A stretch of 64,000 nt of DNA from Desulfitobacterium_A sp035539115 (GTDB taxonomy: Bacteria > Bacillota > Desulfitobacteriia > Desulfitobacteriales > Desulfitobacteriaceae): the NCBI RefSeq assembly GCF_035539115.1, contig NZ_DATLJA010000022.1, forward strand, positions 1-64,000, given 5' to 3'. Positions 33,818 to 43,063 of the stretch are shown one piece after another (positions within the stretch are counted from its first letter, which is position 1; the number at the start of each line of letters is the position of its first letter). A program made the position numbers and the translations under genes. The notes beneath the pieces are model-generated. The model was given only the letters and a program-made list of their open reading frames with translations. It made no database searches and was not told the origin of the DNA.

Positions 33818-35287
33818 ATGGTTGCAAATATAAAAAGTAGATTAAGTGAACTTAAAGATTCGCCTAAATATCGTTATCTTATTTTGGCCAACGTGTCAGT
33901 GGGGACCTTTATGTCTACTTTAGATTCAAGCATCGTCAACGTCGCTTTGCCCACAATCTCCACCCAGCTTCATACTGATTTATCCACTTTGCAGTGGGTC
34001 GTTACCGCCTATTTATTGACGATCACCAGTTTACTCCCTATCTTCGGGCGGGTCGCCGATTTAATCGGCCGCAAAAAGATATTTTCCCTTGGGTTTATCC
34101 TTTTCACCCTTGGTTCACTTTTATGCGGTTTAGCCGATAACATCTGGATGCTCGTCGGTATGCGTATCTTCCAAGCGCTTGGAGCTTCAATGCTGATGTC
34201 CAACAGCGCGGCAATTATTACTGCCAATTTCCCACCCCAGGAACGGGGGAGGGCATTAGGCTTAACCGGAACTGTGGTTGCTCTGGGAAATCTATCTGGG
34301 CCAGCCATTGGCGGACTCATAATTAGTTTCACTGGTTGGCGTTCAATTTTTTGGATCAACTTACCCATTGGTATCCTAGGTTATCTTGCCGCTCAAATGG
34401 TCCTGCCCAAGGATAAACCCCAACGGGGAGAGGAAACCTTCGATATCCTGGGAGCCATCTTTTTTACCTTGGGAATGCTAAGTCTCTTATTTGCGATCAA
34501 TAACGGTCAAGACAGGGGATGGACATCCCCTGTCATTCTTCTCGGGCTCTTCCTTGGAATTCTCCTTCTAAGTCTGTTTCTCCGCTGGGAAACCAAGGTA
34601 TCCCACCCGATGATCGATCTTTCTCTCTTTCGGAACCGCCCCTTTCTAATCGGGAACCTTTCCGGCTTTCTCTCCTTCGCAGCCCTGTTTACGAATACGA
34701 TGCTCATGCCCTTTTACTTGCAACACGTTCTTAATTACCAACCCCTGCACGTTGGATTAATGATGTCTGTTTTCCCGATTGTCATGATTTTTGTTGCCCC
34801 AATAAGCGGTCATGTCTCAGATCGCATCGGCCCTGTTGCTTTAACAACGAGTGGCTTACTCATTACCGCGCTCGGCCTATTTTACCTCACAAGCGTGAGT
34901 GCCACTTCAACTGCTTTGCAGATTTTTCCTGGCCCGCTCCTCATAGGGCTTGGGTCTAGCCTGTTCCAATCTCCGAATAACAGCAGTGTCATGAGTTCTG
35001 TTCCGAAACCGAAACTGGGCTTAGCAGGAGGAATCAATGCTTTGGTCCGGAATTTAGGAATGGTTGTGGGGATTGCCTTATCCGTCACGCTTTTTGAAAA
35101 TCGGCAAGCCGCTGCTTTGCGCGGCATCGGAAATGCAACCTCCGCCCAACAAACGTCATCGTTTCTGATTGCTTATCATACGGTTCTCTTCGTTGGAGCA
35201 GCACTTGCCTTAATCGGTGCGATCATTTCCTTGAACCGTAAAGGATACGCTTTAGCAGAAACAAGTACTCCCCGCCCAAAGTCTTGA
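33818..35287 (+). CDS. MFS drug exporter, DHA2/EmrB-QacA family
   Basis: A 489-residue, 14-TM major facilitator. Motif C-type and DHA2 features are visible: FMSTLDSSIVNVALPTIS in TM1, WVVTAYLLTITSLLPIFGRV, GRVADLIGRKK and LGASMLMSNSAAIITANFPP. Such proteins export drugs or other hydrophobic compounds by proton antiport. GAGAGAGGAGCC precedes the ATG. It stands alone, convergent with cydC by only 3 bases; no TetR or MarR regulator is next to it. Confidence 0.92.
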   Translation: MVANIKSRLSELKDSPKYRYLILANVSVGTFMSTLDSSIVNVALPTISTQLHTDLSTLQWVVTAYLLTITSLLPIFGRVADLIGRKKIFSLGFILFTLGSLLCGLADNIWMLVGMRIFQALGASMLMSNSAAIITANFPPQERGRALGLTGTVVALGNLSGPAIGGLIISFTGWRSIFWINLPIGILGYLAAQMVLPKDKPQRGEETFDILGAIFFTLGMLSLLFAINNGQDRGWTSPVILLGLFLGILLLSLFLRWETKVSHPMIDLSLFRNRPFLIGNLSGFLSFAALFTNTMLMPFYLQHVLNYQPLHVGLMMSVFPIVMIFVAPISGHVSDRIGPVALTTSGLLITALGLFYLTSVSATSTALQIFPGPLLIGLGSSLFQSPNNSSVMSSVPKPKLGLAGGINALVRNLGMVVGIALSVTLFENRQAAALRGIGNATSAQQTSSFLIAYHTVLFVGAALALIGAIISLNRKGYALAETSTPRPKS

Positions 35288-35290
35288 AAA

Positions 35291-37048
35291 TTACAATACG
35301 TATTCCCACGATTTAAAAATATCCGCCCGTTCCCATAATCTTGTATAAAGCTTTCCCGCGTTTAGGAGTTCCTGATGTGTTCCCTGTTCCACGATTTCCC
35401 CCTCATTTATGACGACAATTTCATCCAAGTTTTGCACAATCGGTAGATGATGCGAGATGACTAAGACTGTCCGATTCTTCATTAAATTAAGCATTTCCTG
35501 CATAACGTCCCGTTCTGTCACTGGATCAAGCCCTGTCGTGGCTTCATCCAAAATCAGAATTGGGGCGTCTTTTAATATCACTCGAGCAATCGCCAAGCGT
35601 TGCCGTTGTCCGCCCGAGAGTTTAAGTCCTTCTTCCCCGATCATGCTTTCATACCCTTGCGGCAGGGACAGAATATAGTCATGGATTTTAGCCTTGCGGC
35701 AGGCTTCATATAATTCTTTATCCGTTGCCTGAGGTTTGGCCAGTAAGAGATTTTCCTTAACCGTAGCATTAAAAAGATGGGTTTTCTGCGTCACCACCCC
35801 CAAAAGCTGCCGTACCTCCTCCGAATTCAAGGACTTGAGTTCCTTGCCACCCAATTTTATACTTCCCTCATGGTAATCCCAATACCTCAGAAAGAGATTA
35901 ACGAGACTGCTCTTGCCTGCGCCACTTGGGCCAACGATTCCTAGCTTTCCTTTCAGGGGTACTTCAAAGGAGAGATTCTTCAAAACATAGGGATCATTTT
36001 TTGTATAACGAAAACTGAGATGCGAAATTTCCAAGCAGGGAGAAGAATCCCAAGTATATGAGGAAGAAAGAGCGGGAAAAGTTTCCTCAACTTCTGGCTT
36101 TAATTCCTTCAACTCCCACAAACGATCCGCAGCTGCACGATTTTCCTCAAGGTTTTGTAAGGACATCGGTAACGCCTGAATCGCCTCAAAGCTGCTTAAG
36201 ACTCCCAGCGCAAGCATCCCGAGATAGACCCCATCGAGTTTTCCTTGTCTGACAAGGGTTATCCCTAAGACAAGCACCAGCCACATTCCCAAATTAGAAA
36301 CCATTCCCAGAGCTGCCCCTGATAGCCCTGATAAGCGAGCATAACTTCTTTGCGCTAAACTATAGCTTTTTTGGGTGGCTTGGAATTTTTCCAGGTACAC
36401 CGCTTCTTGTCCAAAGGAAAGCAGTTCTGTCATCCCCTGGATGAGATCAAGCGTCTGGATTTGAAGTTGGACTTTTTCCTTAAGCTTACGCTCTCCCGCT
36501 CTTTGACCTAGAGCCTTAATAATAAAAGGAATTCCAACTCCCCCGATTAAAAAAAGCGCAGCAAGGATAAGGGGCATTCTCCGGTCGAAGGGTGCCAAAA
36601 ATAAACCAAACCCTAACAAGACTAGGAAAGCAACTAAGGGGGGAGCGAGCACTCGCAAATAGAGATCTTTCTGGATTTCTACATCCCCAACAATTCGGCT
36701 GAGTAAATCCCCACTCTTGATAAACATTAGTCGTGCTGGTGCTAAGGGTTCAATCGCTTCATAAACACTGACTCTAATCCGGCTTAGGATGCGGAAGGTT
36801 ACATCATGAGAAACATAACGTTCACAATAACGGAACACGGCTCGAGCAATCCCAAAAAAGCGCACGCCAACAATTACCTGCATTAAATCCATGACGGCAG
36901 GATGAAGAGCTGCTCTGGCCAAAAGATAGGCTGCTGTTGCCATCAAGCCAATATGACTGGAAATCGTCAGCGCGCTTAAAAGAAGCGCTAGCAAAATACG
37001 CCCTTTATAAGGAGCCATCTGCCGAAGTAAAAACGTAAGTCCTTTCAT
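35291..37048 (-). CDS. cydC: thiol reductant ABC exporter subunit CydC
   Basis: A 585-residue half-transporter with six N-terminal TM segments and a C-terminal ABC domain: Walker A GPSGAGKSS, signature LSGGQRQRLAIARV, Walker B ILILDEATTGLDP. The CydC-specific VGVRFFGIARAVFRYCERYV lies near residue 60. With CydD it exports cysteine/glutathione-type thiols needed for assembly of cytochrome bd. Its start overlaps the cydD stop by 4 bases. Confidence 0.94.
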   Translation of the reverse strand: MKGLTFLLRQMAPYKGRILLALLLSALTISSHIGLMATAAYLLARAALHPAVMDLMQVIVGVRFFGIARAVFRYCERYVSHDVTFRILSRIRVSVYEAIEPLAPARLMFIKSGDLLSRIVGDVEIQKDLYLRVLAPPLVAFLVLLGFGLFLAPFDRRMPLILAALFLIGGVGIPFIIKALGQRAGERKLKEKVQLQIQTLDLIQGMTELLSFGQEAVYLEKFQATQKSYSLAQRSYARLSGLSGAALGMVSNLGMWLVLVLGITLVRQGKLDGVYLGMLALGVLSSFEAIQALPMSLQNLEENRAAADRLWELKELKPEVEETFPALSSSYTWDSSPCLEISHLSFRYTKNDPYVLKNLSFEVPLKGKLGIVGPSGAGKSSLVNLFLRYWDYHEGSIKLGGKELKSLNSEEVRQLLGVVTQKTHLFNATVKENLLLAKPQATDKELYEACRKAKIHDYILSLPQGYESMIGEEGLKLSGGQRQRLAIARVILKDAPILILDEATTGLDPVTERDVMQEMLNLMKNRTVLVISHHLPIVQNLDEIVVINEGEIVEQGTHQELLNAGKLYTRLWERADIFKSWEYVL

Positions 37049-38799
37049 TCTGTCACACCTCGGTATTCCTGGACAAAACGGGAATAAAGTCCTTGTTGCT
37101 GTACCAATTCCTGATGTGATCCTGTTTCCACAATTTTTCCTTGATCAAGAACGAGAATTCGGTCGGCCTGACAGACTGTATTCATGCGATGTGCGATCAT
37201 CAGCACTGTTCGTCCTGCCATCAACTCCGTCAAAGAGTTTTGAATGACAGACTCACTCTCAGCGTCTAACCCTTCTGTCGCTTCATCCAAAAGCAACAAC
37301 GAGGCATTTTTCAAGAAAGCCCGAGCAATCGCAATCCGTTGAGCTTGACCTCCGCTTAAGCTGGCTCCTCCTTCTCCCACCAAGGTCTGATACCCTTGGG
37401 GAAAGCTGACAATAAAATCATGGGCTGCTGCCTTTTGCGCCGCCTCTTTCACCTCAGAATCCAGAGCCTCTGGACGAGCCAAACGGATATTCTCTTCGAT
37501 CGTGCCTGAGAAGAGATACGGCTGTTGGGACAAATAAGCGATATGCGAGCGCCACTGGGCAGGAGGGAATTGCCCGAGCGGGATTCCCGAGATCAAGATT
37601 TCACCCTTTGTCGGTTCAATAAAGCGCATAAGTAGTGAAAAAGCCGAACTTTTGCCAGCACCACTCGGACCAACGAGCGCCACGCGTTCGCCCGAACGGA
37701 CATCGAAGCTAAGGTCATCAAGGGCTGGAGCTTCCTTCGCTGCGTAGACGAGAGAAACCTGTTTAAACGACAAGGTCAAATCTTTGGGGATCCCCGTTAT
37801 GGACATATTTGATTCCATCTCTTGATGAAGCACATCGCCTTCTAGATTCTCAACTTGATTCAGAACCTCATAGATCCGGTTAGCTGCATTTACTCCCGAA
37901 AGACTCGCATGGAACTGCAAGCCTAAATTCCGTAAGGGCTGATAGAATTCTGGAGCTATGACCAGCAGAAAAAGGGCCTCCTCAAAGGAAATCTTGCCAT
38001 AGACCAGCCTTAACCCTAAAGCAACTGCTACAAGAGCTGTACTGATTGTCGCCATGAATTCCAAAACCAAGGCTGATAAAAAAGCAATCCGTAAGACACT
38101 TAGGGTTGTCCGCCGAAAAGAATCGCTCACCCTCCCAATAACGCGGGCTTGATCTTGGCTGCGACCAAAGACCTTCAGAGTGGCTAATCCCTGGAGCATA
38201 TCCAGAAAATGAGCACTCATCCAACTTAGGGCTCGCCATTGCTGCAAGGACTTCTTTTCGGCGAGTTTACCAATCAGCATCATAAAAACTGGAATCAGCG
38301 GGCCGGTTAAGAGGAGGATCATCCCGGATTCATAATCTAAGGGGAAAACATAAAAGAGAATAAAAAGCGGAATTAAACCCGCTAAAGCAAGTTGGGGTAA
38401 ATAACGCGCAAAATAATCCTCTAAAGCTTCGATCCCTTCGATTGCCGTGTTCACCAATTCCCCCGCCCGTTCCCCCCGAGCATAAAGGGGACCTAATTGG
38501 ATTAACGTTTTTAGGAAACGTTCCCTCAAGTTTTCCTTAATCCTGATCGCCGCTTCATGGGCTGTAACTTCGCTAAACCACTGTACGATGCCTCGGACCA
38601 CCAAAATTCCTAATATCCACATGAGTGAGTTCCAAACTTGAGGTAACATCGCCCCCTGGAGAAAAACCTCGGCCACAATATGGGAAAAAGCACGAGCCTG
38701 GACAACAGCCAACCCTGCTATGGCAACCCCAAGTCCGATAGTTATCATGAGAAAATTCGAAACGCGACGTGATTCATGCAGGAGCCGTTTATCGATCAT
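37045..38799 (-). CDS. cydD: thiol reductant ABC exporter subunit CydD
   Basis: About 584 residues from the ATG at 38799 (MIDKRLLHESRRVSNFLMIT), which has AGGGGATG 7 bases upstream and gives the family's usual length. The open frame extends to 39051, but that extra part runs through the cydB terminator and is unlikely to be translated. Six TM segments are followed by an ABC domain: GPSGAGKSS, LSGGQAQRIAIARAF, LLLLDEATEGLDAE. It forms the heterodimer with CydC. Confidence 0.93.
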   Translation of the reverse strand: MIDKRLLHESRRVSNFLMITIGLGVAIAGLAVVQARAFSHIVAEVFLQGAMLPQVWNSLMWILGILVVRGIVQWFSEVTAHEAAIRIKENLRERFLKTLIQLGPLYARGERAGELVNTAIEGIEALEDYFARYLPQLALAGLIPLFILFYVFPLDYESGMILLLTGPLIPVFMMLIGKLAEKKSLQQWRALSWMSAHFLDMLQGLATLKVFGRSQDQARVIGRVSDSFRRTTLSVLRIAFLSALVLEFMATISTALVAVALGLRLVYGKISFEEALFLLVIAPEFYQPLRNLGLQFHASLSGVNAANRIYEVLNQVENLEGDVLHQEMESNMSITGIPKDLTLSFKQVSLVYAAKEAPALDDLSFDVRSGERVALVGPSGAGKSSAFSLLMRFIEPTKGEILISGIPLGQFPPAQWRSHIAYLSQQPYLFSGTIEENIRLARPEALDSEVKEAAQKAAAHDFIVSFPQGYQTLVGEGGASLSGGQAQRIAIARAFLKNASLLLLDEATEGLDAESESVIQNSLTELMAGRTVLMIAHRMNTVCQADRILVLDQGKIVETGSHQELVQQQGLYSRFVQEYRGVTE

Positions 38800-38919
38800 A
38801 TCTTCATCCCCTAATTCTAAGAAAAGAGTTTCCTTTATCCGATTGGCTAACTGTGTCCTTTGCTCGGTAATATTTATTCTCCATGAAGCACCCATTATCC
38901 TCGCAGAAATGCGAAAAAA

Positions 38920-38939
38920 GGGCAAGTTGTGACTTGCCC
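38920..38939 (-). terminator. terminator between cydB and cydD
   Basis: On the minus strand GGGCAAGT pairs with ACTTGCCC around a 4-base loop and is followed by TTTTTT. It lies 38 bases after the cydB stop, so cydAB and cydDC may be partly uncoupled. Confidence 0.8.
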
Positions 38940-38977
38940 TAACTCGCTTGAATTTTTTCTTACCTCTTCTGTCCTGC

Positions 38978-39982
38978 TTAATAGTGTAAATCTTTCGAGG
39001 TAATCCTCTTCCGGAATATCCAGTAGGTCCAGGCTTGATAGGCCAGGACAATCGGAACCATCGTTAACGCGACAATCGTCAGGATTTTCAGGGTATACGG
39101 ATTTGATGATGCGTTATAAATGGTTAAACTCCATTCCGGGTTCAGGCTCGAAACCATAACCCGGGGGAAAAGTCCCCAGAAAATGGAAACCGTTAGGAAG
39201 ACAATCGTTAACGCACTCGAAATGAATGCCCAGCCGCTTTTTCCGCTCCGTGCCATAATATTAGCCAAGACTAGGGCTAGAGCACACGCCAGTAGGACAA
39301 TTGTAGCGCCGTTATTCGCCAAAAGATCCGTCTCGAAAAAGGTCATTACCGCAAAAACGACGACGGCAAGGACCGTCACTACCCCAATTTTCTTGGCCGC
39401 CTTCTGTACTTTTTGGAGTATTTCCCCTTCGGTCTTAAGGCTTAAGTAGAGTGCTCCATGAAGCGTGAACAAAAGGAAAGTCGATACTCCCCCTAAGATA
39501 GCATAAGGAGAGACAAGATCAAAGAAGTTTCCGGCAAATTGCATCTTCGCGTCAATCGGGACTCCGCGTAACAAATCAGCGCCAGCAACACCCCAAAGGA
39601 TCGCCGACAAAGCACTGCCGATAAAGATCATCCAGTCCCAAAAATTTCGCCATTGAGGACTTCGGTCCGAGCTTCTAAATTCAAAAGCCACTCCGCGAAC
39701 AATCAGTGCGACAAGGATCAGGAAAAGTGGCAGGTAGAATCCACTAAACAAAGTAGCATACCAGTTTGGAAAAGCGGCAAATAATGCGCCACCAGCAGTG
39801 ATCATCCAAACTTCATTGCCATCCCAGACCGGTCCAATCGTGTTGATTAAAATGCGGCGTTCGGTGTCGTTTTTACCTAGGAACGGAAGTAAGATGCCCA
39901 CGCCAAAGTCAAACCCTTCCAGGAAAAAGAACCCGGCAAAAAGCACCATAATTAAAATAAACCACAAAATGTTTAAGTCCAT
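38978..39982 (-). CDS. cydB: cytochrome bd ubiquinol oxidase subunit II
   Basis: A 334-residue, eight-to-nine-TM protein. The start LNILWFILIMVLFAGFFFLE and EGFDFGVGILLPF is typical of CydB, as is IGPVWDGNEVWMITAGGALF. It pairs with CydA in the quinol oxidase that reduces O2 to water without proton pumping. Its start overlaps the end of cydA by 10 bases. Confidence 0.96.
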   Translation of the reverse strand: MDLNILWFILIMVLFAGFFFLEGFDFGVGILLPFLGKNDTERRILINTIGPVWDGNEVWMITAGGALFAAFPNWYATLFSGFYLPLFLILVALIVRGVAFEFRSSDRSPQWRNFWDWMIFIGSALSAILWGVAGADLLRGVPIDAKMQFAGNFFDLVSPYAILGGVSTFLLFTLHGALYLSLKTEGEILQKVQKAAKKIGVVTVLAVVVFAVMTFFETDLLANNGATIVLLACALALVLANIMARSGKSGWAFISSALTIVFLTVSIFWGLFPRVMVSSLNPEWSLTIYNASSNPYTLKILTIVALTMVPIVLAYQAWTYWIFRKRITSKDLHY

Positions 39983-41358
39983 AAGGATGCCCCCTTCGCC
40001 ACATTGTCAGCCGACTCAGTCGCCACTCCATCCGGGCCTTGTTTCACAAATTTCACGAGAAGATATACATCCGCTACGGCTAAGACCCCATAGATCAGCG
40101 TAAAGGCAATCAATGTCGTTAGAACCTGACCGGCTGGAACGACTGTGGAAACACCTGATGCCGTCTTTTGCAAGCCATAGACAATCCAAGGCTGCCTTCC
40201 CGACTCCGCCATGAACCACCCCGTCGTACTTGCAATATAAGGCAGGGGGATTGACCAGAGAAGTACTTTTAAGAACCATGTCTTCTGTTCAAAACGTTGA
40301 GTCTTCCAAAAGTAGAGTCCGAGCAAAACGAGTAAAACCATTAAGCTTCCTATCCCCACCATGATCCGGAAGCTCCAAAAAAGCGGTGTTACTGAGGGTA
40401 CATAATCACCGGGGCCGTATTTTTGGACATCAGCTGCCTGAAGTTCTTTAATTCCTTTCACTTCTGCTGTGAAATTGTTATAAGAAAGAAAACTTAATAC
40501 ACCCGGGATTTTAAGCTCGAAGTTGTTCTTCTGACCTTGTTCATCAATTGAAGCGACAACATTAAAACCAGCCGGCTGCTCCGTATCCCAGTGCGCTTCG
40601 ACCGCAGCCATTTTCATCGGTTGGGCCTGAACGAGATGAATCCCTTGTAAATGTCCAATTCCAGCTACACCAAAAACGCTAATTGCGCCGAAAATAATCG
40701 CTATTTTAAAAGATCGACGGAAAACTTCCGGAGAATTTTTCTTAAGTAGATGATAAGCACTAATACCGAGGACGAAAAAAGCTGCTGTGGTGAAACCACT
40801 CAACACGGTATGCGGGAACTGATAGAAGACGTGTGGATTCGTGATCAAGGCAAGGAAACTCTCCATTTCGGCACGGCCATTGCGCAAAACATAACCGACT
40901 GGTTCTTGCATAAAGGAGTTGGCAATTAAAATCCACAAGGCTGACATATTACTAGCAATAGCAACCAGCCAAATGCATAAGGCATGGATTTTCTTAGGGA
41001 GTTTCTCCCAACCAAAAACCCAGAGGCCGAGAAAGGTTGATTCCAAAAAGAAAGCTAATAGCGCCTCAATCGCCAGAGGTGCACCGAAGATATCTCCCAT
41101 GAACCGAGAATACTCAGACCAGTTCATGCCAAACTGGAATTCCTGGACCAGACCTGTTACAACACCGACAGCGAAATTGATGAGAAAAAGTTTACCCCAG
41201 AATTTTGTCATCTTCTTGTAGGTTTCGTCTCCTGATCGAACATACATGGTTTCCATAATAGCTACCAGAACGGATAATCCGAGCGTAAGTGGTACAAAGA
41301 GGAAATGATACGATGTCGTCACAGCAAATTGCAATCTGGCTAAGATCAACTGACTCAT
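39973..41358 (-). CDS. cydA: cytochrome bd ubiquinol oxidase subunit I
   Basis: A 461-residue CydA. The high-spin heme ligand His18 lies in ARLQFAVTTSYHFLFVPLTL, a second His in QFPHTVLSGF, and the quinol-site GRQPWIVYG motif near residue 365. The Q loop is short, as in most Gram-positive bd oxidases. First gene of cydAB. In an anaerobe this oxidase would remove trace oxygen; a redox-sensing repressor site upstream could not be defined. Confidence 0.96.
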   Translation of the reverse strand: MSQLILARLQFAVTTSYHFLFVPLTLGLSVLVAIMETMYVRSGDETYKKMTKFWGKLFLINFAVGVVTGLVQEFQFGMNWSEYSRFMGDIFGAPLAIEALLAFFLESTFLGLWVFGWEKLPKKIHALCIWLVAIASNMSALWILIANSFMQEPVGYVLRNGRAEMESFLALITNPHVFYQFPHTVLSGFTTAAFFVLGISAYHLLKKNSPEVFRRSFKIAIIFGAISVFGVAGIGHLQGIHLVQAQPMKMAAVEAHWDTEQPAGFNVVASIDEQGQKNNFELKIPGVLSFLSYNNFTAEVKGIKELQAADVQKYGPGDYVPSVTPLFWSFRIMVGIGSLMVLLVLLGLYFWKTQRFEQKTWFLKVLLWSIPLPYIASTTGWFMAESGRQPWIVYGLQKTASGVSTVVPAGQVLTTLIAFTLIYGVLAVADVYLLVKFVKQGPDGVATESADNVAKGASLWT

Positions 41359-41562
41359 TCAATGTCCTCCTATCTTTAGATTACTAAAGTTTTATCTATG
41401 TATTCGTTGAGATCTACCCTTGTGCATGGGGTATCAAGGAGGGGAAAATAAATCCAGCATCTGATCGCCTCTTTTCTTCATAAAATAATTTTAAATTAAT
41501 ATTTAGTATTACACTTACATTTTATTTATTTTAATTCTAATTGTCAATCTTTATATAAGCCT

Positions 41563-41859
41563 TTATTTAAAAATTCTATAATTTTCCGAGACTTGTGCAT
41601 ATTCGAACTCAAACATAAATACTAAAAAAGGAAAATGCATTGACCTCATAAGTTGATCAACACCTTTTCCCATCCTTTGTGCATCCCCCGTAACTGCCCC
41701 GACCGTGTCTGCATCTTCGCCAAGATTAACGGCTTTAAGCAAGGTCTCCTTAAAATTAGCGGACTGCAGGACTGCAGGTAATCCCAACGCATCCCCCACG
41801 ATCACCCCGAGAATTCCACCTTTGATGCGGTCGTTATTCTCATAATTCATGGTATCCAC
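41563..41859 (-). pseudogene. ADP-ribosylglycohydrolase with large internal deletion
   Basis: 98 codons. Residues about 1-28 are the N-terminus of the ADP-ribosylglycohydrolase/DraG family (NNDRIKGGILGVIVGDALGL). The sequence then jumps directly to the family's C-terminal block (FKETLLKAVNLGEDADTVGA), omitting roughly 200 residues and much of the dinuclear Mg site. The last 35 residues are unrelated to the family. The frame is preserved across the junction and a Shine-Dalgarno-like GGAGTGG is present, so a short protein could still be made, but it should lack activity. Confidence 0.75.
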
Positions 41860-41962
41860 TCCTCTAAACAGATATCACCTGTTCCTAGAATTTATCCATT
41901 TATTCGCCCTCTTTAGAAATATTCTGGTAGGCCGTTCTCTCAATCTCCTCCCTTCTGATACC

Positions 41963-43063
41963 TTAAAGGCTAAACACAGTCTGTAGACCTTCGATCAATT
42001 GCTGCATACTCAACTTATCCTTGATGGCCACCCGAATATACTGACCCTCCAGCCCTTGGAAGTTATCACAATTACGGACCAGAATCCCCAGTGCCCCTAG
42101 TTTCTCCACAACTTCGGCCGCAGTCCGATCCTGCACTTCGATCAAGGCAAAGTTGACAAATGTTGAATGTAAAGTTAAATGTGCCAATGAAGCATTCTGA
42201 AACTGATTATAGAAAAAGTCCCTGCTCTCGTTCAACTTCTGACGAACTTCATCGGGAAAGGCAGAATCCCTTAATACCTCTCTTCCCGCTTCTTCGGCCA
42301 ATACATTGACAGACCAGGGATCTCTAAACTTTCGTACGTAATCTAGGGTTTCAGGGTGAGCAAAAAGTGCCCCCAACCGAATCCCCGGTAAGGAAAAAAA
42401 CTTGGTCATCGAATATAGGACAACCAGTTGATGATGCTCCTGAAGAAAGGTTTTAGCTGTCCAACGATGATTCTCACTCAAAAACTCATAGAAAGACTCA
42501 TCAAAGAAAACCCAACAGTTTAACGTTTCCGCGATTTGAAGGATCAGCTTAAATTGTTCTGGCCCCATTAAACTACCCGTCGGATTATGAGGTGAATTAA
42601 GATAGACTAGATCACAGCCGGTCAGAGCATTTTGCCATAATGATATAAATTCTTCGCGTTCTTCAGATGTTTCCACACCGGGTAAGCTATTCCATCCTTG
42701 AACGCCTAAAGTTAAATAGCGTATTTCTGCATTTACAGCCTGGGCTGCGCGCTGATATTCACCGAAGCTGGGTACAGGAATCAATACTCTTTTTGGCTGC
42801 AAAGCTAGCGTCAGACTAAAAAGAAGTTCTCCTGCCCCATTTCCGACCAAAATTTGCTCGGGTGAGAGTTCGAATTGCTGGGCTAATTTTGAAGTAAGAC
42901 GCTTGTATTCTGGATCGGGATAATGCGTGATTTCGGGTAAAGCTCTTTTTAGACACTGCCAAACACCTGCTGGCGGTCCAAAAGGATTGATATTAGCCGA
43001 TAGATCGATAAATTTTTCTCTACCGTATCTCTCCTGAGCTGCGCGTAAGTTGCCCCCATGCAT
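41963..43063 (-). CDS. cobD: threonine-phosphate decarboxylase
   Basis: About 366 residues from the ATG at 43063 (MHGGNLRAAQERYGREKFID), the family's normal beginning; GGGGGGGATACGA precedes it. It is a PLP fold-type I enzyme like HisC, with NSPHNPTGSL and the PLP-binding Lys in YSMTKFFSLPGIRLG. It decarboxylates L-threonine-O-3-phosphate to (R)-1-amino-2-propanol phosphate, the linker of the cobalamin nucleotide loop. It overlaps the upstream kinase gene by 44 bases and ends the cobalamin operon. Confidence 0.92.
   Translation of the reverse strand: MHGGNLRAAQERYGREKFIDLSANINPFGPPAGVWQCLKRALPEITHYPDPEYKRLTSKLAQQFELSPEQILVGNGAGELLFSLTLALQPKRVLIPVPSFGEYQRAAQAVNAEIRYLTLGVQGWNSLPGVETSEEREEFISLWQNALTGCDLVYLNSPHNPTGSLMGPEQFKLILQIAETLNCWVFFDESFYEFLSENHRWTAKTFLQEHHQLVVLYSMTKFFSLPGIRLGALFAHPETLDYVRKFRDPWSVNVLAEEAGREVLRDSAFPDEVRQKLNESRDFFYNQFQNASLAHLTLHSTFVNFALIEVQDRTAAEVVEKLGALGILVRNCDNFQGLEGQYIRVAIKDKLSMQQLIEGLQTVFSL

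Noticed and set aside
38800..39051. 84-codon N-terminal extension of CydD
   Set aside because: It runs through the cydB terminator hairpin and is rich in basic, non-hydrophobic residues unlike CydD. The ATG at 38799 has a proper Shine-Dalgarno and gives the normal length.
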